A stretch of 64,000 nucleotides of DNA from Lactococcus allomyrinae. Lineage in GTDB: Bacteria > Bacillota > Bacilli > Lactobacillales > Streptococcaceae. Under the pieces are notes generated by a model that had not been told where the DNA came from, made no database searches, and saw nothing but the letters and a program-made list of their open reading frames with translations. This document shows, piece after piece, positions 26,362 to 34,881 of this stretch (position 1 is the first letter of the stretch; the number at the start of each line of letters is the position of its first letter). The stretch spans positions 1,798,001 to 1,862,000 of the forward strand of contig NZ_CP032627.1 of assembly GCF_003627095.1 (NCBI RefSeq), given 5' to 3'. The position numbers and the translations under genes were made by a program.

Positions 26362-26805
26362 TTAAGCTTCTTCTACAGAACCACCGTTTGCTTCGATTGC
26401 AGCTTTTGCAGCAGCAGATACTTTAGCAACTTTAACTGTGAGGTTTTTAACTGTCAATTCGCCGTTCGCAAGAACTTTAACACCAGATTTAACATCTTTA
26501 ACAATTTTAGCAGCTACAAGAGTTTCAGCTGAAACAGTAGCTCCATCTTCAAGACGGTTCAAAGTTTCAAGATTAACAATAGCATACTCTTTGCGATTAA
26601 CGTTCAAGAAACCACGTTTTGGCATACGACGGAATAATGGAGTTTGTCCACCTTCAAAACCAGGGCGAACACCACCACCTGAACGAGATTTTTGACCTTT
26701 TTGTCCACGACCAGATGTTTTACCATTACCTGATGACGTACCACGACCTACACGATTACGTACTTTACGGCTACCTTCGGCAGCTTTCAATGAATGAAGT
26801 TCCAT
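26362..26805 (-). CDS. rplO: 50S ribosomal protein L15
   Basis: A 147-residue L15 beginning [22 protein letters not shown], with the Gly-rich [21 protein letters not shown] and RRMPKRGF segments. An assembly protein of the large subunit. It has its own promoter about 110 bp upstream. Confidence 0.99.
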   Translation of the reverse strand: MELHSLKAAEGSRKVRNRVGRGTSSGNGKTSGRGQKGQKSRSGGGVRPGFEGGQTPLFRRMPKRGFLNVNRKEYAIVNLETLNRLEDGATVSAETLVAAKIVKDVKSGVKVLANGELTVKNLTVKVAKVSAAAKAAIEANGGSVEEA

Positions 26806-26916
26806 TTTTTCTCCTTATTTTGTACCTTGCTGTCGCCCATTCTCCATGTAAGGAACGTGTAAAATGAACTCGCCGATACTTTAACTATATATTTCATCCG
26901 AATGTCGGACTATACT
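26806..26916 (-). promoter_or_regulatory. Long leader of rplO
   Basis: About 105 nt between the promoter and the rplO start codon. It contains a TCCG-acatt-CGGA stem and a GC-rich middle, which is unusual inside a ribosomal operon and may be a regulatory leader. Confidence 0.4.
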
Positions 26917-26945
26917 ATTCTACTAAAATTACAATAAAATAGCAA
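26917..26945 (-). promoter_or_regulatory. SigA promoter of rplO
   Basis: Minus-strand TTGCTA (26945-26940) and TAGAAT (26922-26917) are separated by 17 bp, just downstream of the rpmD terminator. Confidence 0.6.
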
Positions 26946-26963
26946 ATAATTTCAAAAAAAATC

Positions 26964-26984
26964 TGCCACAGGGACAGATTTTCA
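26964..26984 (-). terminator. Terminator after rpmD
   Basis: AATCTGTC / GGCAGATT with one G-U pair and a short loop, followed by a run of T residues on the minus strand. It splits the spc operon between rpmD and rplO. Confidence 0.7.
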
Positions 26985-26992
26985 TTTTTTAA

Positions 26993-27172
26993 TTAAGCTT
27001 CTTCAACTTTTACTAAGTGAGAGATTGAATTTACCATACCACGAATTGCAGCTGATTCTTCTTTCACTACTGAGCTGTTGAGTTTACCAAGACCGAGTGC
27101 TTTTACAGTTTTGCGTTGAGCAGGGATACGGCCGATTGGTGAATTTACCAAAGTAATTTTAATTTGAGCCAT
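26993..27172 (-). CDS. rpmD: 50S ribosomal protein L30
   Basis: A 59-residue L30 ([50 protein letters not shown]). ATG at 27172 has a good AAGGAGG site, and it lies 10 bp after the rpsE stop. Confidence 0.98.
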   Translation of the reverse strand: MAQIKITLVNSPIGRIPAQRKTVKALGLGKLNSSVVKEESAAIRGMVNSISHLVKVEEA

Positions 27173-27182
27173 TTTTTCCTCC

Positions 27183-27677
27183 TTATGCTAAATCTGATAC
27201 TGATTTACCGCGCAATGCAGCAACTTCTTCAGCACGTTTCAATTGTTTCAAACCATCAACTGTTGCACGAACAACATTAATTGGTGTATTTGAACCTAAT
27301 GATTTAGTTGTAACATCAGCAATACCAGCAAGTTCGAGTACGGCACGAACAGAACCACCAGCTGCAACACCTGAACCTTCTACAGCAGGTTTAAGGAGGA
27401 TTTTACCACCACCGAATACGCCAAGCGCTTCGTGAGGGAGTGTAGTACCTACCATAGGAACTGTAATAAGGTTTTTCTTAGCTGCTTCAATTGCTTTACG
27501 GATTGCTTCTGGAACTTCTTGAGCTTTACCTGTACCGAAACCGACACGTCCGTTACGGTCACCGACAACTACAAGCGCTGCAAAGCGGAGACGACGTCCA
27601 CCTTTAACAACTTTAGTAACACGGTTGATTCCAACAACGCGTTCTTCGAATTCTTTAACTTCTTCGTTTCTAGCCAT
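27183..27677 (-). CDS. rpsE: 30S ribosomal protein S5
   Basis: A 164-residue S5. The double-stranded RNA-binding-like N-terminal half ([23 protein letters not shown]) and the [20 protein letters not shown] segment are conserved, followed by the [19 protein letters not shown] loop. It works at the decoding centre entrance. Confidence 0.99.
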   Translation of the reverse strand: MARNEEVKEFEERVVGINRVTKVVKGGRRLRFAALVVVGDRNGRVGFGTGKAQEVPEAIRKAIEAAKKNLITVPMVGTTLPHEALGVFGGGKILLKPAVEGSGVAAGGSVRAVLELAGIADVTTKSLGSNTPINVVRATVDGLKQLKRAEEVAALRGKSVSDLA

Positions 27678-27697
27678 TTTAATGATTACCCCTTTCC

Positions 27698-28045
27698 TTA
27701 GAATTTCAATCCAGCTTCACGAGCTGCTGTAGCAAGCGCTGCAACACGCCCATGATAGAGGTAACCACCGCGGTCGAAGACAACTGCTTCAACGCCTTTA
27801 GCTTTTGCAGCTTCAGCTACGAGTTTACCAACTTCTGCGGCTTGTTCAGTTTTAGTTCCTGACAATTTGAGTGATGAAGCTGAAGCAAGTGTAACACCTG
27901 CTACGTCATCAATAACTTGTGCATAGATGTTTGTGTTAGAACGAAAAACGTTCAAACGTGGAGTTTCAGCAGTACCTGAAATTTTTCCGCGAACGCGAAT
28001 ATGGCGTTTTTGGCGGAGTTTGTTTTTATCTGGTTTAGAAATCAC
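27698..28045 (-). CDS. rplR: 50S ribosomal protein L18
   Basis: A 115-residue L18 ([59 protein letters not shown]). It binds 5S rRNA. The start codon is GTG (28045) behind AGAGGT. A 166-bp non-coding stretch separates it from rplF. Confidence 0.98.
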   Translation of the reverse strand: MISKPDKNKLRQKRHIRVRGKISGTAETPRLNVFRSNTNIYAQVIDDVAGVTLASASSLKLSGTKTEQAAEVGKLVAEAAKAKGVEAVVFDRGGYLYHGRVAALATAAREAGLKF

Positions 28046-28211
28046 AATTCTACCTCTTTAAAATTTTAAATTTCGATAGTTTTTGCCATCGATTTTCTTG
28101 CTTATAAGCAAGCGGGGAGTTTTTGTCTGTCTAATTTAGGTTAGCATTGACAAAATCTTGGCACGACCCATATCTGTGTCCCACCAACTACGGATTATAA
28201 TCTCAAAAAGA
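28046..28211 (-). promoter_or_regulatory. Structured intergenic leader before rplR
   Basis: A 166-bp gap inside the spc operon. On the minus strand it contains GATTATAATC near the rplF stop (a possible -10 box), a CTTGC/GCAAG stem and a TCGAT/ATCGA stem close to the rplR ribosome binding site. It is a candidate internal promoter plus leader; no gene is visible. Confidence 0.4.
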
Positions 28212-28748
28212 TTATTTACCAGTTTTACCTTCTTTACGACGTACAAATTCACCAACATAACGAATCCCTTTACCTTTATAAGGTTCTGGAGCACGACGAC
28301 TACGTACATAAGCTGCCATTTGACCAACAGCTTCTTTGCTGACACCTTCAACAACGATAGAAGTTGGACTAGCAACAACAAACTTGATACCTGCTGGAGC
28401 TTCGATTTCATCTGGATGTGATTTACCAACTGAAAGAACAAGTTTAGTTCCTTGAAGTTGTGCACGATATCCGACCCCAATCATTTCAAGGGCTTTAGAG
28501 AATCCTTCAGAAACACCAGTGACCATGTTATTGAAAAGGGCACGAGTTGTACCGTGAATTGTTTTCATTTCTTTACTGTCATCAGGACGAGTGAAAGTTG
28601 CTTCATTACCTTCAATATTCAACTTGATGTTTTCATTGAATGTACGTGTCAATTCACCCTTAGAACCTTTAACAGTTACTGTAGCGCCGTTTTGCTCAAC
28701 TGTAACACCAGCTGGGATAACAACGACTTTGTTACCAATACGTGACAT
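28212..28748 (-). CDS. rplF: 50S ribosomal protein L6
   Basis: A 178-residue L6 with the paired domains [21 protein letters not shown] and the C-terminal [17 protein letters not shown]...RRKEGKTGK signature. It binds 23S rRNA near the sarcin-ricin loop. Confidence 0.99.
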   Translation of the reverse strand: MSRIGNKVVVIPAGVTVEQNGATVTVKGSKGELTRTFNENIKLNIEGNEATFTRPDDSKEMKTIHGTTRALFNNMVTGVSEGFSKALEMIGVGYRAQLQGTKLVLSVGKSHPDEIEAPAGIKFVVASPTSIVVEGVSKEAVGQMAAYVRSRRAPEPYKGKGIRYVGEFVRRKEGKTGK

Positions 28749-28829
28749 GTTTTTTTCTCCTGTTAGATTATCAGATTGCTAAGCAATCAGTTTTCACGGG
28801 TTTTAAATCAAATTAGACTTAAAATTTTT

Positions 28830-28868
28830 CTGTCTGTGCTGACAATAAATCTGTCAGTGCTGACAAAT
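28830..28868 (-). promoter_or_regulatory. Two TGTCAGC-type hairpins between rpsH and rplF
   Basis: Adjacent direct copies of GTCAGCAC(A/T)GACAG on the minus strand each form a small hairpin. They could be a weak attenuator adjusting rplF output relative to rpsH. Confidence 0.45.
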
Positions 28869-28875
28869 GCAACAA

Positions 28876-29274
28876 TTACCAGATATAGGCAATTACTTCA
28901 CCACCAACATTTGTTTGACGAGCAACTTTATCAGTTACGACACCAGTAGATGTTGAGATGATTGCTGTACCAAGTCCGTTAAGAACTTTAGGAACATCAT
29001 CAGATTTCACGTAAACACGAAGACCTGGTTTTGAAATACGTTTCAAGTTAGTGATAACTTTTTCACCGTTTTTACCGTATTTAAGAAAAACGCGGATTAC
29101 GCCTTGTTTGTTATCTTCAACGTATTCAACATCTTTCACGTAACCTTCAGCTTTGAGGATTTCAGCGATTTGACGTTTAATCTTGCTTGCAGGTGCTTCT
29201 ACAACATCGAATTTACGCATATTAGCGTTACGAATACGAGTGAGGAAATCTGCGATTGGGTCAGTCATTACCAT
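28876..29274 (-). CDS. rpsH: 30S ribosomal protein S8
   Basis: ATG at 29274 gives a 132-residue S8 ([62 protein letters not shown]). The longer open frame reaching 29397 covers the promoter and is rejected. It is the first gene of this ribosomal block. The usual upstream genes (rpsN, rplE and others) are not adjacent; 500 bp of non-coding sequence and a transposase follow instead. Confidence 0.98.
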   Translation of the reverse strand: MVMTDPIADFLTRIRNANMRKFDVVEAPASKIKRQIAEILKAEGYVKDVEYVEDNKQGVIRVFLKYGKNGEKVITNLKRISKPGLRVYVKSDDVPKVLNGLGTAIISTSTGVVTDKVARQTNVGGEVIAYIW

Positions 29275-29365
29275 AATGTAATTTCTCCTTATTTGTAGTT
29301 TGGGTGTGTTCAATCCCACTTTCAAATTAATGAGGTCCTTTTCATAAAAAAGACCGAACTTAATT

Positions 29366-29394
29366 AGTATAGCAGAAGTTCCGCACCATGTCAA
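29366..29394 (-). promoter_or_regulatory. Consensus SigA promoter of the rpsH block
   Basis: TTGACA (29394-29389) and TATACT (29371-29366) on the minus strand with 17 bp between them: a full-strength promoter 90 bp before rpsH. It explains how the downstream half of the spc operon works without its usual upstream genes. Confidence 0.9.
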
Positions 29395-29484
29395 CACTTT
29401 TCTTTACAATGGTGTCCGTCTTGAATTTGTAGAAATCCTACTATTCCCAGAAATATTAGGTTTAAAGAATATTAAATTTTACAA

Positions 29485-29526
29485 AAAAAGTTGAGAAATA
29501 ACAGCTTGTATTCTCAACTTTTGATT
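29485..29526. terminator. Hairpin with T tracts on both strands
   Basis: AAAAGTTGAGAA and TTCTCAACTTTT form a long stem flanked by A and T runs, between the rpsH promoter and the candidate small RNA. It insulates both from read-through. Confidence 0.75.
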
Positions 29527-29549
29527 TTTTTTACTTTTTTGTGTAAAAT
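29521..29549 (+). promoter_or_regulatory. Promoter of the candidate small RNA
   Basis: TTGATT (29521-29526) and TAAAAT (29544-29549) with exactly 17 bp between them on the plus strand, where no gene is annotated. Confidence 0.6.
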
Positions 29550-29555
29550 AATCTG

Positions 29556-29626
29556 AGTTGAGTAAGACAAGCTCTAATTGTTTTACTCACGTGAAGCACT
29601 ACGGTTACCGCCGTGGTGCTTTTTTA
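29556..29626 (+). ncRNA. Candidate small RNA (about 70 nt)
   Basis: Starts about seven bases after a good promoter and ends at a strong terminator (AAGCACTACGG / CCGTGGTGCTT then six T). It has no start codon. The 5' part can form a TGAGTAA/TTACTCA hairpin whose loop holds CAAGCTCTAATTG. The arrangement of promoter, two hairpins and T-run is that of a stand-alone regulatory RNA. Its targets and family are unknown to me. Confidence 0.5.
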
Positions 29627-29794
29627 TAATTTTTTCTCTTTTTAACTAATAAAATTATACTAAAAACTCACAACAAATTCAAGCGTTTGTTGCGTTTTTT
29701 ACATGTTATTTTCAACTCAAAAATACTGTTCTTATCAGCTTTTCAAGCTTCTAATTTTCAGAATTTTTACGTGATATTTCTGAAAATTCATTAA

Positions 29795-31135
29795 TCAATG
29801 GAGACGGCGCCCTGATTTACTCCGTTGAACGACCTGTTTAATTTCGTAAACTTCTTCCACTTCTTTAAGATAATAAGAAGCCGTAGGCATCGCTTCAATT
29901 TTTTGCCATTCTTCTCGCCACTTTCCCGTGAAAAGGTCTCGTAAAGTCCCTTCGGCTGAATCAATAATGAGCTGTGCAAGTGTCTCTGCTCCCTCTGGAA
30001 GCCATGACATTTTTCTGTGTTTCATTCGATCCGCAATATAGGTATTTTGTGACTCTACTATCCCCATTCCCTCATGGGTGTACCCTCTCAAATGGGCAGG
30101 TTTAGTATATTGGAAATAGCGAAGTAAGCGCTCGGAGAACTTCTCAAATTTTTCAAGCGACGCTTCATCTTCAACCAATGCAGCCGCCGTATTCAGAGCA
30201 AGTCGGGCATCTTTCTTAATATGGCGACGAATCGCTGAACGAAGCATTTCTTCTAATTGCTTTGATCTTTCGTCTTCTCCAGACAAAAATTTAAAATAGT
30301 CACTAATTTTTTGATCCAAATGATACTGGTCCCAATGATGTTCCCACTTACACCCAAGAAATTTAGCAAAATCTTTAAAAACTTCTGGAGTATAACCTGA
30401 TCCCATATCCGAGTTCGTAATAAGCAAGGTCTCCTTAGTGATTTCATAATGACTGTCCAAGTAGTCTTTCATCAATTCTCTAGCTTTTGGGTTACTGGCT
30501 TTGATGACACGATGCTTATGAATGAGCCGATTTTCTTTGTTTATTTCAACCACTCCCTCGTGCGCAACAAAATGAGCAAGGTCAATTCTACTTTTTCCTT
30601 GTGCCTTTTGTTCTTCTGTGAGTTGTTGCTCATCAACACTCACTCCGTCGCCTTCCAAATAAAGACGACTTATTTTCCGCTTCGGTGTCTTGTGCTCCTC
30701 ATATTCCCGATAAGCTTCTCGTTCTTGATAAAGCTTCGTCGCAAGTTGACGGACTTTGAGTATGCTATCTTTGGTTAGTTCGACGTGCTTATGTAACCTA
30801 ATCTGTTTAGCTGACTTTCTAAAAGACAAATCAATCATCGTCTCCGCGACGAGAATGTTCATCTCAGGCGACAAACGCACATAAGGCTCCAAACCCAGCC
30901 ACTCGTCCAATGGCTTTTTCCATTTCCCCTCTTTTCGCAAACATTTTCTTATCAGAGGAACATCGCCAATCAAGGTGGTAACTGTTCGTTCCGCTTTTCG
31001 GATGACCTTCCAGTCGCTTTTAATTAAACGTGCCACTTCCGCATCTTCATAAGTTTTGCATACTTCCAGAAAGTGTTCAATATTCCGTTTTTGACTTTCC
31101 AGTTCAAAAGCTAATTCATCAAATTGAGCAACCAT
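29795..31135 (-). CDS. ISLre2-family transposase (UPF0236 type)
   Basis: A 446-residue intact transposase. Features of the family are a helical N-terminus, the DVPLIRKCLRKEG region, LYLEGDGVSVDEQQ with the first catalytic acidic residue, TNSDMGSGYTPEVFKDFAKFLGCKWEHHWDQYHLD, and a C-terminal GYTHEGMGIVESQNTYIADRMKHRKMSWLPEGAE with conserved E and H. It starts with ATG at 31135. The reading frame is uninterrupted, so the element may still be active. A decayed relative lies at 35680-36015 in the same orientation, with the ABC-transporter cassette between them. Confidence 0.9.
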   Translation of the reverse strand: MVAQFDELAFELESQKRNIEHFLEVCKTYEDAEVARLIKSDWKVIRKAERTVTTLIGDVPLIRKCLRKEGKWKKPLDEWLGLEPYVRLSPEMNILVAETMIDLSFRKSAKQIRLHKHVELTKDSILKVRQLATKLYQEREAYREYEEHKTPKRKISRLYLEGDGVSVDEQQLTEEQKAQGKSRIDLAHFVAHEGVVEINKENRLIHKHRVIKASNPKARELMKDYLDSHYEITKETLLITNSDMGSGYTPEVFKDFAKFLGCKWEHHWDQYHLDQKISDYFKFLSGEDERSKQLEEMLRSAIRRHIKKDARLALNTAAALVEDEASLEKFEKFSERLLRYFQYTKPAHLRGYTHEGMGIVESQNTYIADRMKHRKMSWLPEGAETLAQLIIDSAEGTLRDLFTGKWREEWQKIEAMPTASYYLKEVEEVYEIKQVVQRSKSGRRLH

Positions 31136-31258
31136 ACCACTCCTTGGTTTTTATCGATAATAATCAATTTTAAGAATTTTAACGAACCGTGTCAAGAAAA
31201 TTTTCTGTTCTGATTAGACAAGAACACTATTTTATATATTTTGTAGTAGTCTTTAACC
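29795..31258 (-). mobile_element. ISLre2-family insertion sequence (borders approximate)
   Basis: Contains an intact transposase gene and at least the sequence to 31258, where a TAGTAGTCTTTAACC segment recurs in the remnant at 35960. Exact terminal inverted repeats and target duplication could not be placed by eye; the left end lies somewhere between about 29640 and 29795. The insertion sits upstream of the rpsH block. Confidence 0.6.
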
Positions 31259-31261
31259 TTA

Positions 31262-31311
31262 ATCAAAAAACAAGTGCTATATCTGTTACTTTTAAGCACT
31301 TGTTTTTTGAT
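31262..31311. terminator. Bidirectional terminator at the IS/ABC-cassette junction
   Basis: A perfect 17-bp inverted repeat, arms at 31262-31278 and 31295-31311, with A and T runs built into the arms. It ends the ABC operon on the minus strand. A degenerate version follows the IS remnant at about 35966-36015, so it may belong to the IS end. Confidence 0.85.
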
Positions 31312-31325
31312 TTTTTGAGTTATGA

Positions 31326-31868
31326 TTATGAAAGTGAAAAAATAACTCCCTCATATTTTCCTTTATTATAAATTTCTCTGTAATTTTTATTATCATATTT
31401 TTTTAAACTAGAAGTACCTATAACAAAGTGCATAGCTGAACTATTAAAGGTCTTCTTATCAACGGTATAAGTAAACGAGATTGTTGCAGTTTCGTTTACT
31501 TTAAGATTTCTATTAGAAAATTTTACATTATCAGTTTGAGAATAATCATAACCTCCATACAAAGAGCATTCTGATAATTGCGAAATATCTTGTATAGCAT
31601 TGGATATATTTGTGACTGTAACATTTATAGTCACAGGCATATTAATATACTGATCATTCGGGTTTCCACCATCATAATGGTATGATTTACCCAACTTATA
31701 ACCAGTTACTGATAATTTCAAATCATCCAAAGAAACCCATTTGTTTTGTTCAAAGGTTTTAATTTCAAAAGAGTGTGGAACATTGCTGTTAATCTTTTTT
31801 ATTCTAATTACTGAAAGAACAAGAATAATTGCAACCAAAAATATAATCAAAAAACTTTTCTTACGCAT
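31326..31868 (-). CDS. Membrane-anchored extracellular protein (DUF4352-like)
   Basis: A 180-residue protein: short basic N-terminus, one hydrophobic segment (FLIIFLVAIILVLSVI), and an extracellular domain from about residue 40. The pattern LDDLKLSVTGYKLG...MPVTINVTVTNISNAIQDI...VKFSNRNLKVNETATISFTYTVDKK suggests an immunoglobulin-like fold of the DUF4352 type. It is the last gene of the ABC-transporter operon, 8 bp after the ATPase gene, with AGGAGAAGG upstream. Perhaps an accessory or immunity-like lipid-side component; the function is not known. Confidence 0.6.
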   Translation of the reverse strand: MRKKSFLIIFLVAIILVLSVIRIKKINSNVPHSFEIKTFEQNKWVSLDDLKLSVTGYKLGKSYHYDGGNPNDQYINMPVTINVTVTNISNAIQDISQLSECSLYGGYDYSQTDNVKFSNRNLKVNETATISFTYTVDKKTFNSSAMHFVIGTSSLKKYDNKNYREIYNKGKYEGVIFSLS

Positions 31869-31876
31869 TCCTTCTC

Positions 31877-32509
31877 CTATTCGGTAAACTTTCCTTCTTC
31901 TACATAATAATATCTGTCACAAACTCTTTTTAAATCTTCGTTTCTATGACTGGTCAATAAGACTAACTTATTTATTCTCTTTAAATTCTCAATAATATCC
32001 AGCAATAACTCTATACCTTGATTATCTAATCCATTAAATGGCTCATCTAGAATAATTAAGTTAGGATTTCCCATCAAAGCCTGAGCAATTCCCAACCTTT
32101 GCTTCATTCCTAAAGAGTATTTACTAACCTTTTTTTCTCTTTTTTCATATAATCCAACTAATTTTAATAGTTCCAAAACATCTTGTTTTGATACATTATT
32201 AGTCAGTAGAGACAAACTATACAAGTTTTGATACCCTGACATTGAATTAATAAATCCTGGACTTTCAATCAACATTCCTGTTTTTGATGGGAAATCAACA
32301 TCTTTTCCTATAGTTTCATTACCTACAGTAACGCTCCCTTTGTCAACTATTGCAAAGCCACAAATTGCTTTGAATAGCATGGATTTTCCCGATCCATTTT
32401 GACCAATAAATCCTACGACTTGTCCCAAATCCGCGGAAATACTAACATTGTCTAGAATAAATTGCTTCTTTCTTTTTATAGTGAGATGTTTAACTTCTAA
32501 ATAAGCCAT
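31877..32509 (-). CDS. ABC transporter ATP-binding protein
   Basis: A 210-residue ATPase of the BcrA/antimicrobial-peptide type. Walker A is GQNGSGKS (about 36-43), the signature motif is YSLGMKQRLGIA (a common variant in this subfamily), Walker B reads LIILDEPFNGLD and the H-loop is TSH. It is preceded by three consecutive membrane proteins in the same operon, which presumably form the permease. Export of, or immunity to, a peptide is the usual role of this subfamily; the substrate here is unknown. Confidence 0.93.
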   Translation of the reverse strand: MAYLEVKHLTIKRKKQFILDNVSISADLGQVVGFIGQNGSGKSMLFKAICGFAIVDKGSVTVGNETIGKDVDFPSKTGMLIESPGFINSMSGYQNLYSLSLLTNNVSKQDVLELLKLVGLYEKREKKVSKYSLGMKQRLGIAQALMGNPNLIILDEPFNGLDNQGIELLLDIIENLKRINKLVLLTSHRNEDLKRVCDRYYYVEEGKFTE

Positions 32510-32521
32510 GCCTTCCTCCTC

Positions 32522-33265
32522 TTAAAATGAATACCTTTGAATCAATGTTTTTACTACAAGGCTAACCATCAATATCATGAAAATATTTATCAATATTGCA
32601 ATACAAAAATTATTTCCCATCAAAAAGTAATTTATATTATCGCTCAAAATAAGTGAGCTTTTAAATGGAATAAATTTAGTATTACAAATACTAATAACAA
32701 TTAGTATCAAGGTACTCATAAACATGGAAACAATCGTGTTTGAACCAATTATATAAATTAAGAATGACAACAAATTCGTCAGAGTAACGCTAAGCCACAA
32801 AAGTATCAGGTATTTAATAAATAAATATGAAAAAATGACTGGTCGTAACAGCGCCACTGACAAAACTACTCCAAATACTAAAGTATATATAAAAGCTGTA
32901 ATAAATATTGAAATCAATATAGCTAACGATAACAAATTCCTTTGCTTTATCCTTATCAAAAGTGTTAATCCTTGGTTATCAATTAACACCACTAATGAAT
33001 AAAAAATTAAAAGCATAGAAATCAAGTGAATAATTAACCAAAAATACGGCAACTCTATTTCACTATATTCCCTAAGTGGATATGTATTGCTAAAAAATGG
33101 TGAAAGAATATCAGGAATATTTTTTCCTGAAAGTTTCATTCTATCGTTTACCATCATGCTGTAGATACCTATAAATATATAACCTAATAAATACCATCTT
33201 TTACCTAATGAAACCATATATCTAATAAAACGTTTCGACAGTATGTATATATATTCAATACCCAT
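32522..33265 (-). CDS. ABC transporter membrane subunit (247 aa)
   Basis: Strongly hydrophobic with about six membrane segments (for example LISMLLIFYSLVVLI, ISIFITAFIYTLVFGVVLSVALL, FMSTLILIVISI, INIFMILMVSLVV). It has no soluble domain and no recognisable motif. Its start overlaps the stop of the next upstream membrane gene by 11 bp and the ATPase follows after 12 bp, so it is a transporter subunit by context (DUF2705-like proteins occupy this position in related operons). Confidence 0.7.
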   Translation of the reverse strand: MGIEYIYILSKRFIRYMVSLGKRWYLLGYIFIGIYSMMVNDRMKLSGKNIPDILSPFFSNTYPLREYSEIELPYFWLIIHLISMLLIFYSLVVLIDNQGLTLLIRIKQRNLLSLAILISIFITAFIYTLVFGVVLSVALLRPVIFSYLFIKYLILLWLSVTLTNLLSFLIYIIGSNTIVSMFMSTLILIVISICNTKFIPFKSSLILSDNINYFLMGNNFCIAILINIFMILMVSLVVKTLIQRYSF

Positions 33266-34007
33266 AATGCTCCTTGATTTTTTTCATATTTTGAATAAGT
33301 GAACCTATACTAAATATTATAACATTTAGTATAATCAGCTTTCCTATAAAAATGAAAAATGAGAATGAATTTACTAGAATTTGGCTTCTATCAATTAAGA
33401 AAAGTGGTGTTAACCACGGTGGCTGTTCAACTAAAGAATAAATAAATAATGCCAATAAGAGAAATAAAATTATATATCTATTTTTTACATATAAAAGTAT
33501 AATCAAAAAACCATGAGCAATTGTAATAAACTGTACATATTTCACTAAAAACATTCTGAAAGTAATAGTGAGCTTCCATGAAGTAGTAGTATCAACATCA
33601 ACAACGAAATATCTAACAATTGTGAATGTAATAAGAAAACTCACTATTATCAATAATAAATAGAATAACAATAGAATAGCCGTTGAAATTAATCTACTCA
33701 TTAAAACTCTCCTGTTTCTTCTAGAGTAAAGAAGAAATGTAGAAGTAGTTGTCCATTTCTCAATAAAATAAACTACTCCCACTAATGGTAAAATATAAAA
33801 TATCAACGTAAAACCATTAAATGCCCCAAACAAAAATCCAGTATTTCCAAATAACAAAACATCCAGGTTACCAAATTCTTTATCCATCCTAAAATACTGA
33901 AAAATTAAATTGAATAAATTAAAAAATATAAGCACTAAGAAAAAAAATAAAATATTGTAAGGTGAAATTAAATGCAACAAGTAGAAAATCCCTCTTTTAT
34001 ATTTCAT
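33255..34007 (-). CDS. ABC transporter membrane subunit (250 aa)
   Basis: Second hydrophobic protein with six or so membrane helices (FFFLVLIFFNLFNLIF; FTLIFYILPLVGVVYFI; STAILLLFYLLLIIVSFLI; IILFLLLALFIYSL). Overlaps both neighbouring genes by 11 bp, which indicates translational coupling. Its paralogy to the flanking membrane proteins is not evident by eye. Presumably part of the permease. Confidence 0.7.
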   Translation of the reverse strand: MKYKRGIFYLLHLISPYNILFFFLVLIFFNLFNLIFQYFRMDKEFGNLDVLLFGNTGFLFGAFNGFTLIFYILPLVGVVYFIEKWTTTSTFLLYSRRNRRVLMSRLISTAILLLFYLLLIIVSFLITFTIVRYFVVDVDTTTSWKLTITFRMFLVKYVQFITIAHGFLIILLYVKNRYIILFLLLALFIYSLVEQPPWLTPLFLIDRSQILVNSFSFFIFIGKLIILNVIIFSIGSLIQNMKKIKEHYGY

Positions 34008-34815
34008 GTTTTTTCACTCCAACAAAAAGAGTCACAATAGAAAATATAAAAACTAAAGTAATAAAAATTATTCCCGATACTTGGATGTTTTGAGTACCAA
34101 TAAACTGAGATGTTATAGTAAAGCGATCTGGTACAAAAAATTGAATTATCATATCAATGAATAAGACAAGAAACATTGGAATTGCTAAGGATAAATAGCG
34201 ATTTCTCATCAAGAAAGATATAGAGGTAGCAAATACTGATAATGCTCCTCCAAAAATAAAGATAAAAACTATTCTTATTATAAAATAAATTAAAGGATTT
34301 CCATAATATAATTGAGGTATAAACTCTTGTGAATCAACAAGAAACATACTATAATATGGGTTTAACGCTGTATGTGGAATAAAGAAAAACAGACTTATAA
34401 AATTTACCACAGCAGGTACAATTGAAATTATTCCTCCAATAAAAAAAGAAAGTAACATATTTTGACTTAAATACTTTTTAAAATTAGAACGAGGAATAAA
34501 TGATTTAATATATCCTGAATTTAAATCTTCAGCTACCAAATCCCCAACACCCATACTGGCAATTAGAGGGAATAAAAATTTATAAATTACAAATGCTGGA
34601 AAAGGAATTACAAGGATTCCCATTGAATATGCACTAACTGGATAAAATAAATAATTATCTTGCGGAAAATTTCCAATAATTTTCCCTGTGACTAGTCCAG
34701 ATACTCCCAGAATAATACCACATATAGTTATTAGCCAAAGCTGATGTCTCTTTGAAATTCTGTAAAGAATGGCTCCCATACCTGTTAATCCTCCTATAAT
34801 ATTTTGTGCTTTCAT
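33997..34815 (-). CDS. ABC transporter membrane subunit (272 aa)
   Basis: ATG at 34815 (MKAQNIIGGLTGMG) is preferred to an upstream TTG at 34845, because that TTG lies inside the promoter. About six membrane segments follow (LWLITICGIILGVSGLV; ILVIPFPAFVIYKFLFPLIA; LLSFFIGGIISIVPAVVNF; FIIRIVFIFIFGGALSVFA). The middle KSFIPRSNFKKYL loop and overall design resemble ABC-2 type permeases of bacitracin/lantibiotic exporters. First gene of the operon, divergent from the secreted 138-residue protein. Confidence 0.75.
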   Translation of the reverse strand: MKAQNIIGGLTGMGAILYRISKRHQLWLITICGIILGVSGLVTGKIIGNFPQDNYLFYPVSAYSMGILVIPFPAFVIYKFLFPLIASMGVGDLVAEDLNSGYIKSFIPRSNFKKYLSQNMLLSFFIGGIISIVPAVVNFISLFFFIPHTALNPYYSMFLVDSQEFIPQLYYGNPLIYFIIRIVFIFIFGGALSVFATSISFLMRNRYLSLAIPMFLVLFIDMIIQFFVPDRFTITSQFIGTQNIQVSGIIFITLVFIFSIVTLFVGVKKHEI

Positions 34816-34850
34816 TCCATTTAAGTTATAATTAAGTTGCACCAATTATA
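34804..34850. promoter_or_regulatory. Overlapping divergent promoters of the ABC cassette
   Basis: Plus strand: TTGTGC (34804-34809), 17 bp, TATAAT (34827-34832), driving the secreted protein. Minus strand: extended -10 TGATATAAT (34853-34845), driving the permease operon. The two start regions overlap, so the two transcripts probably compete. Confidence 0.7.
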
Positions 34851-34881
34851 TCATATTTGCCATTTGAAAGGAAGTAAACTT

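Noticed and set aside
29275-29397. N-terminal extension of rpsH starting at 29397
   Set aside because: The extension covers the TTGACA-TATACT promoter and the leader. S8 starts at MVMTDP (29274) behind AAGGAG and has the usual 132 residues.
29440-31311. Precise terminal inverted repeats of the ISLre2 element
   Set aside because: GGTTTAAAGAATATTAAA near 29459 is only loosely similar to the GGTTAAAGACTACTACAAAA end near 31258; the alignment is too weak in A/T-rich DNA to fix borders.
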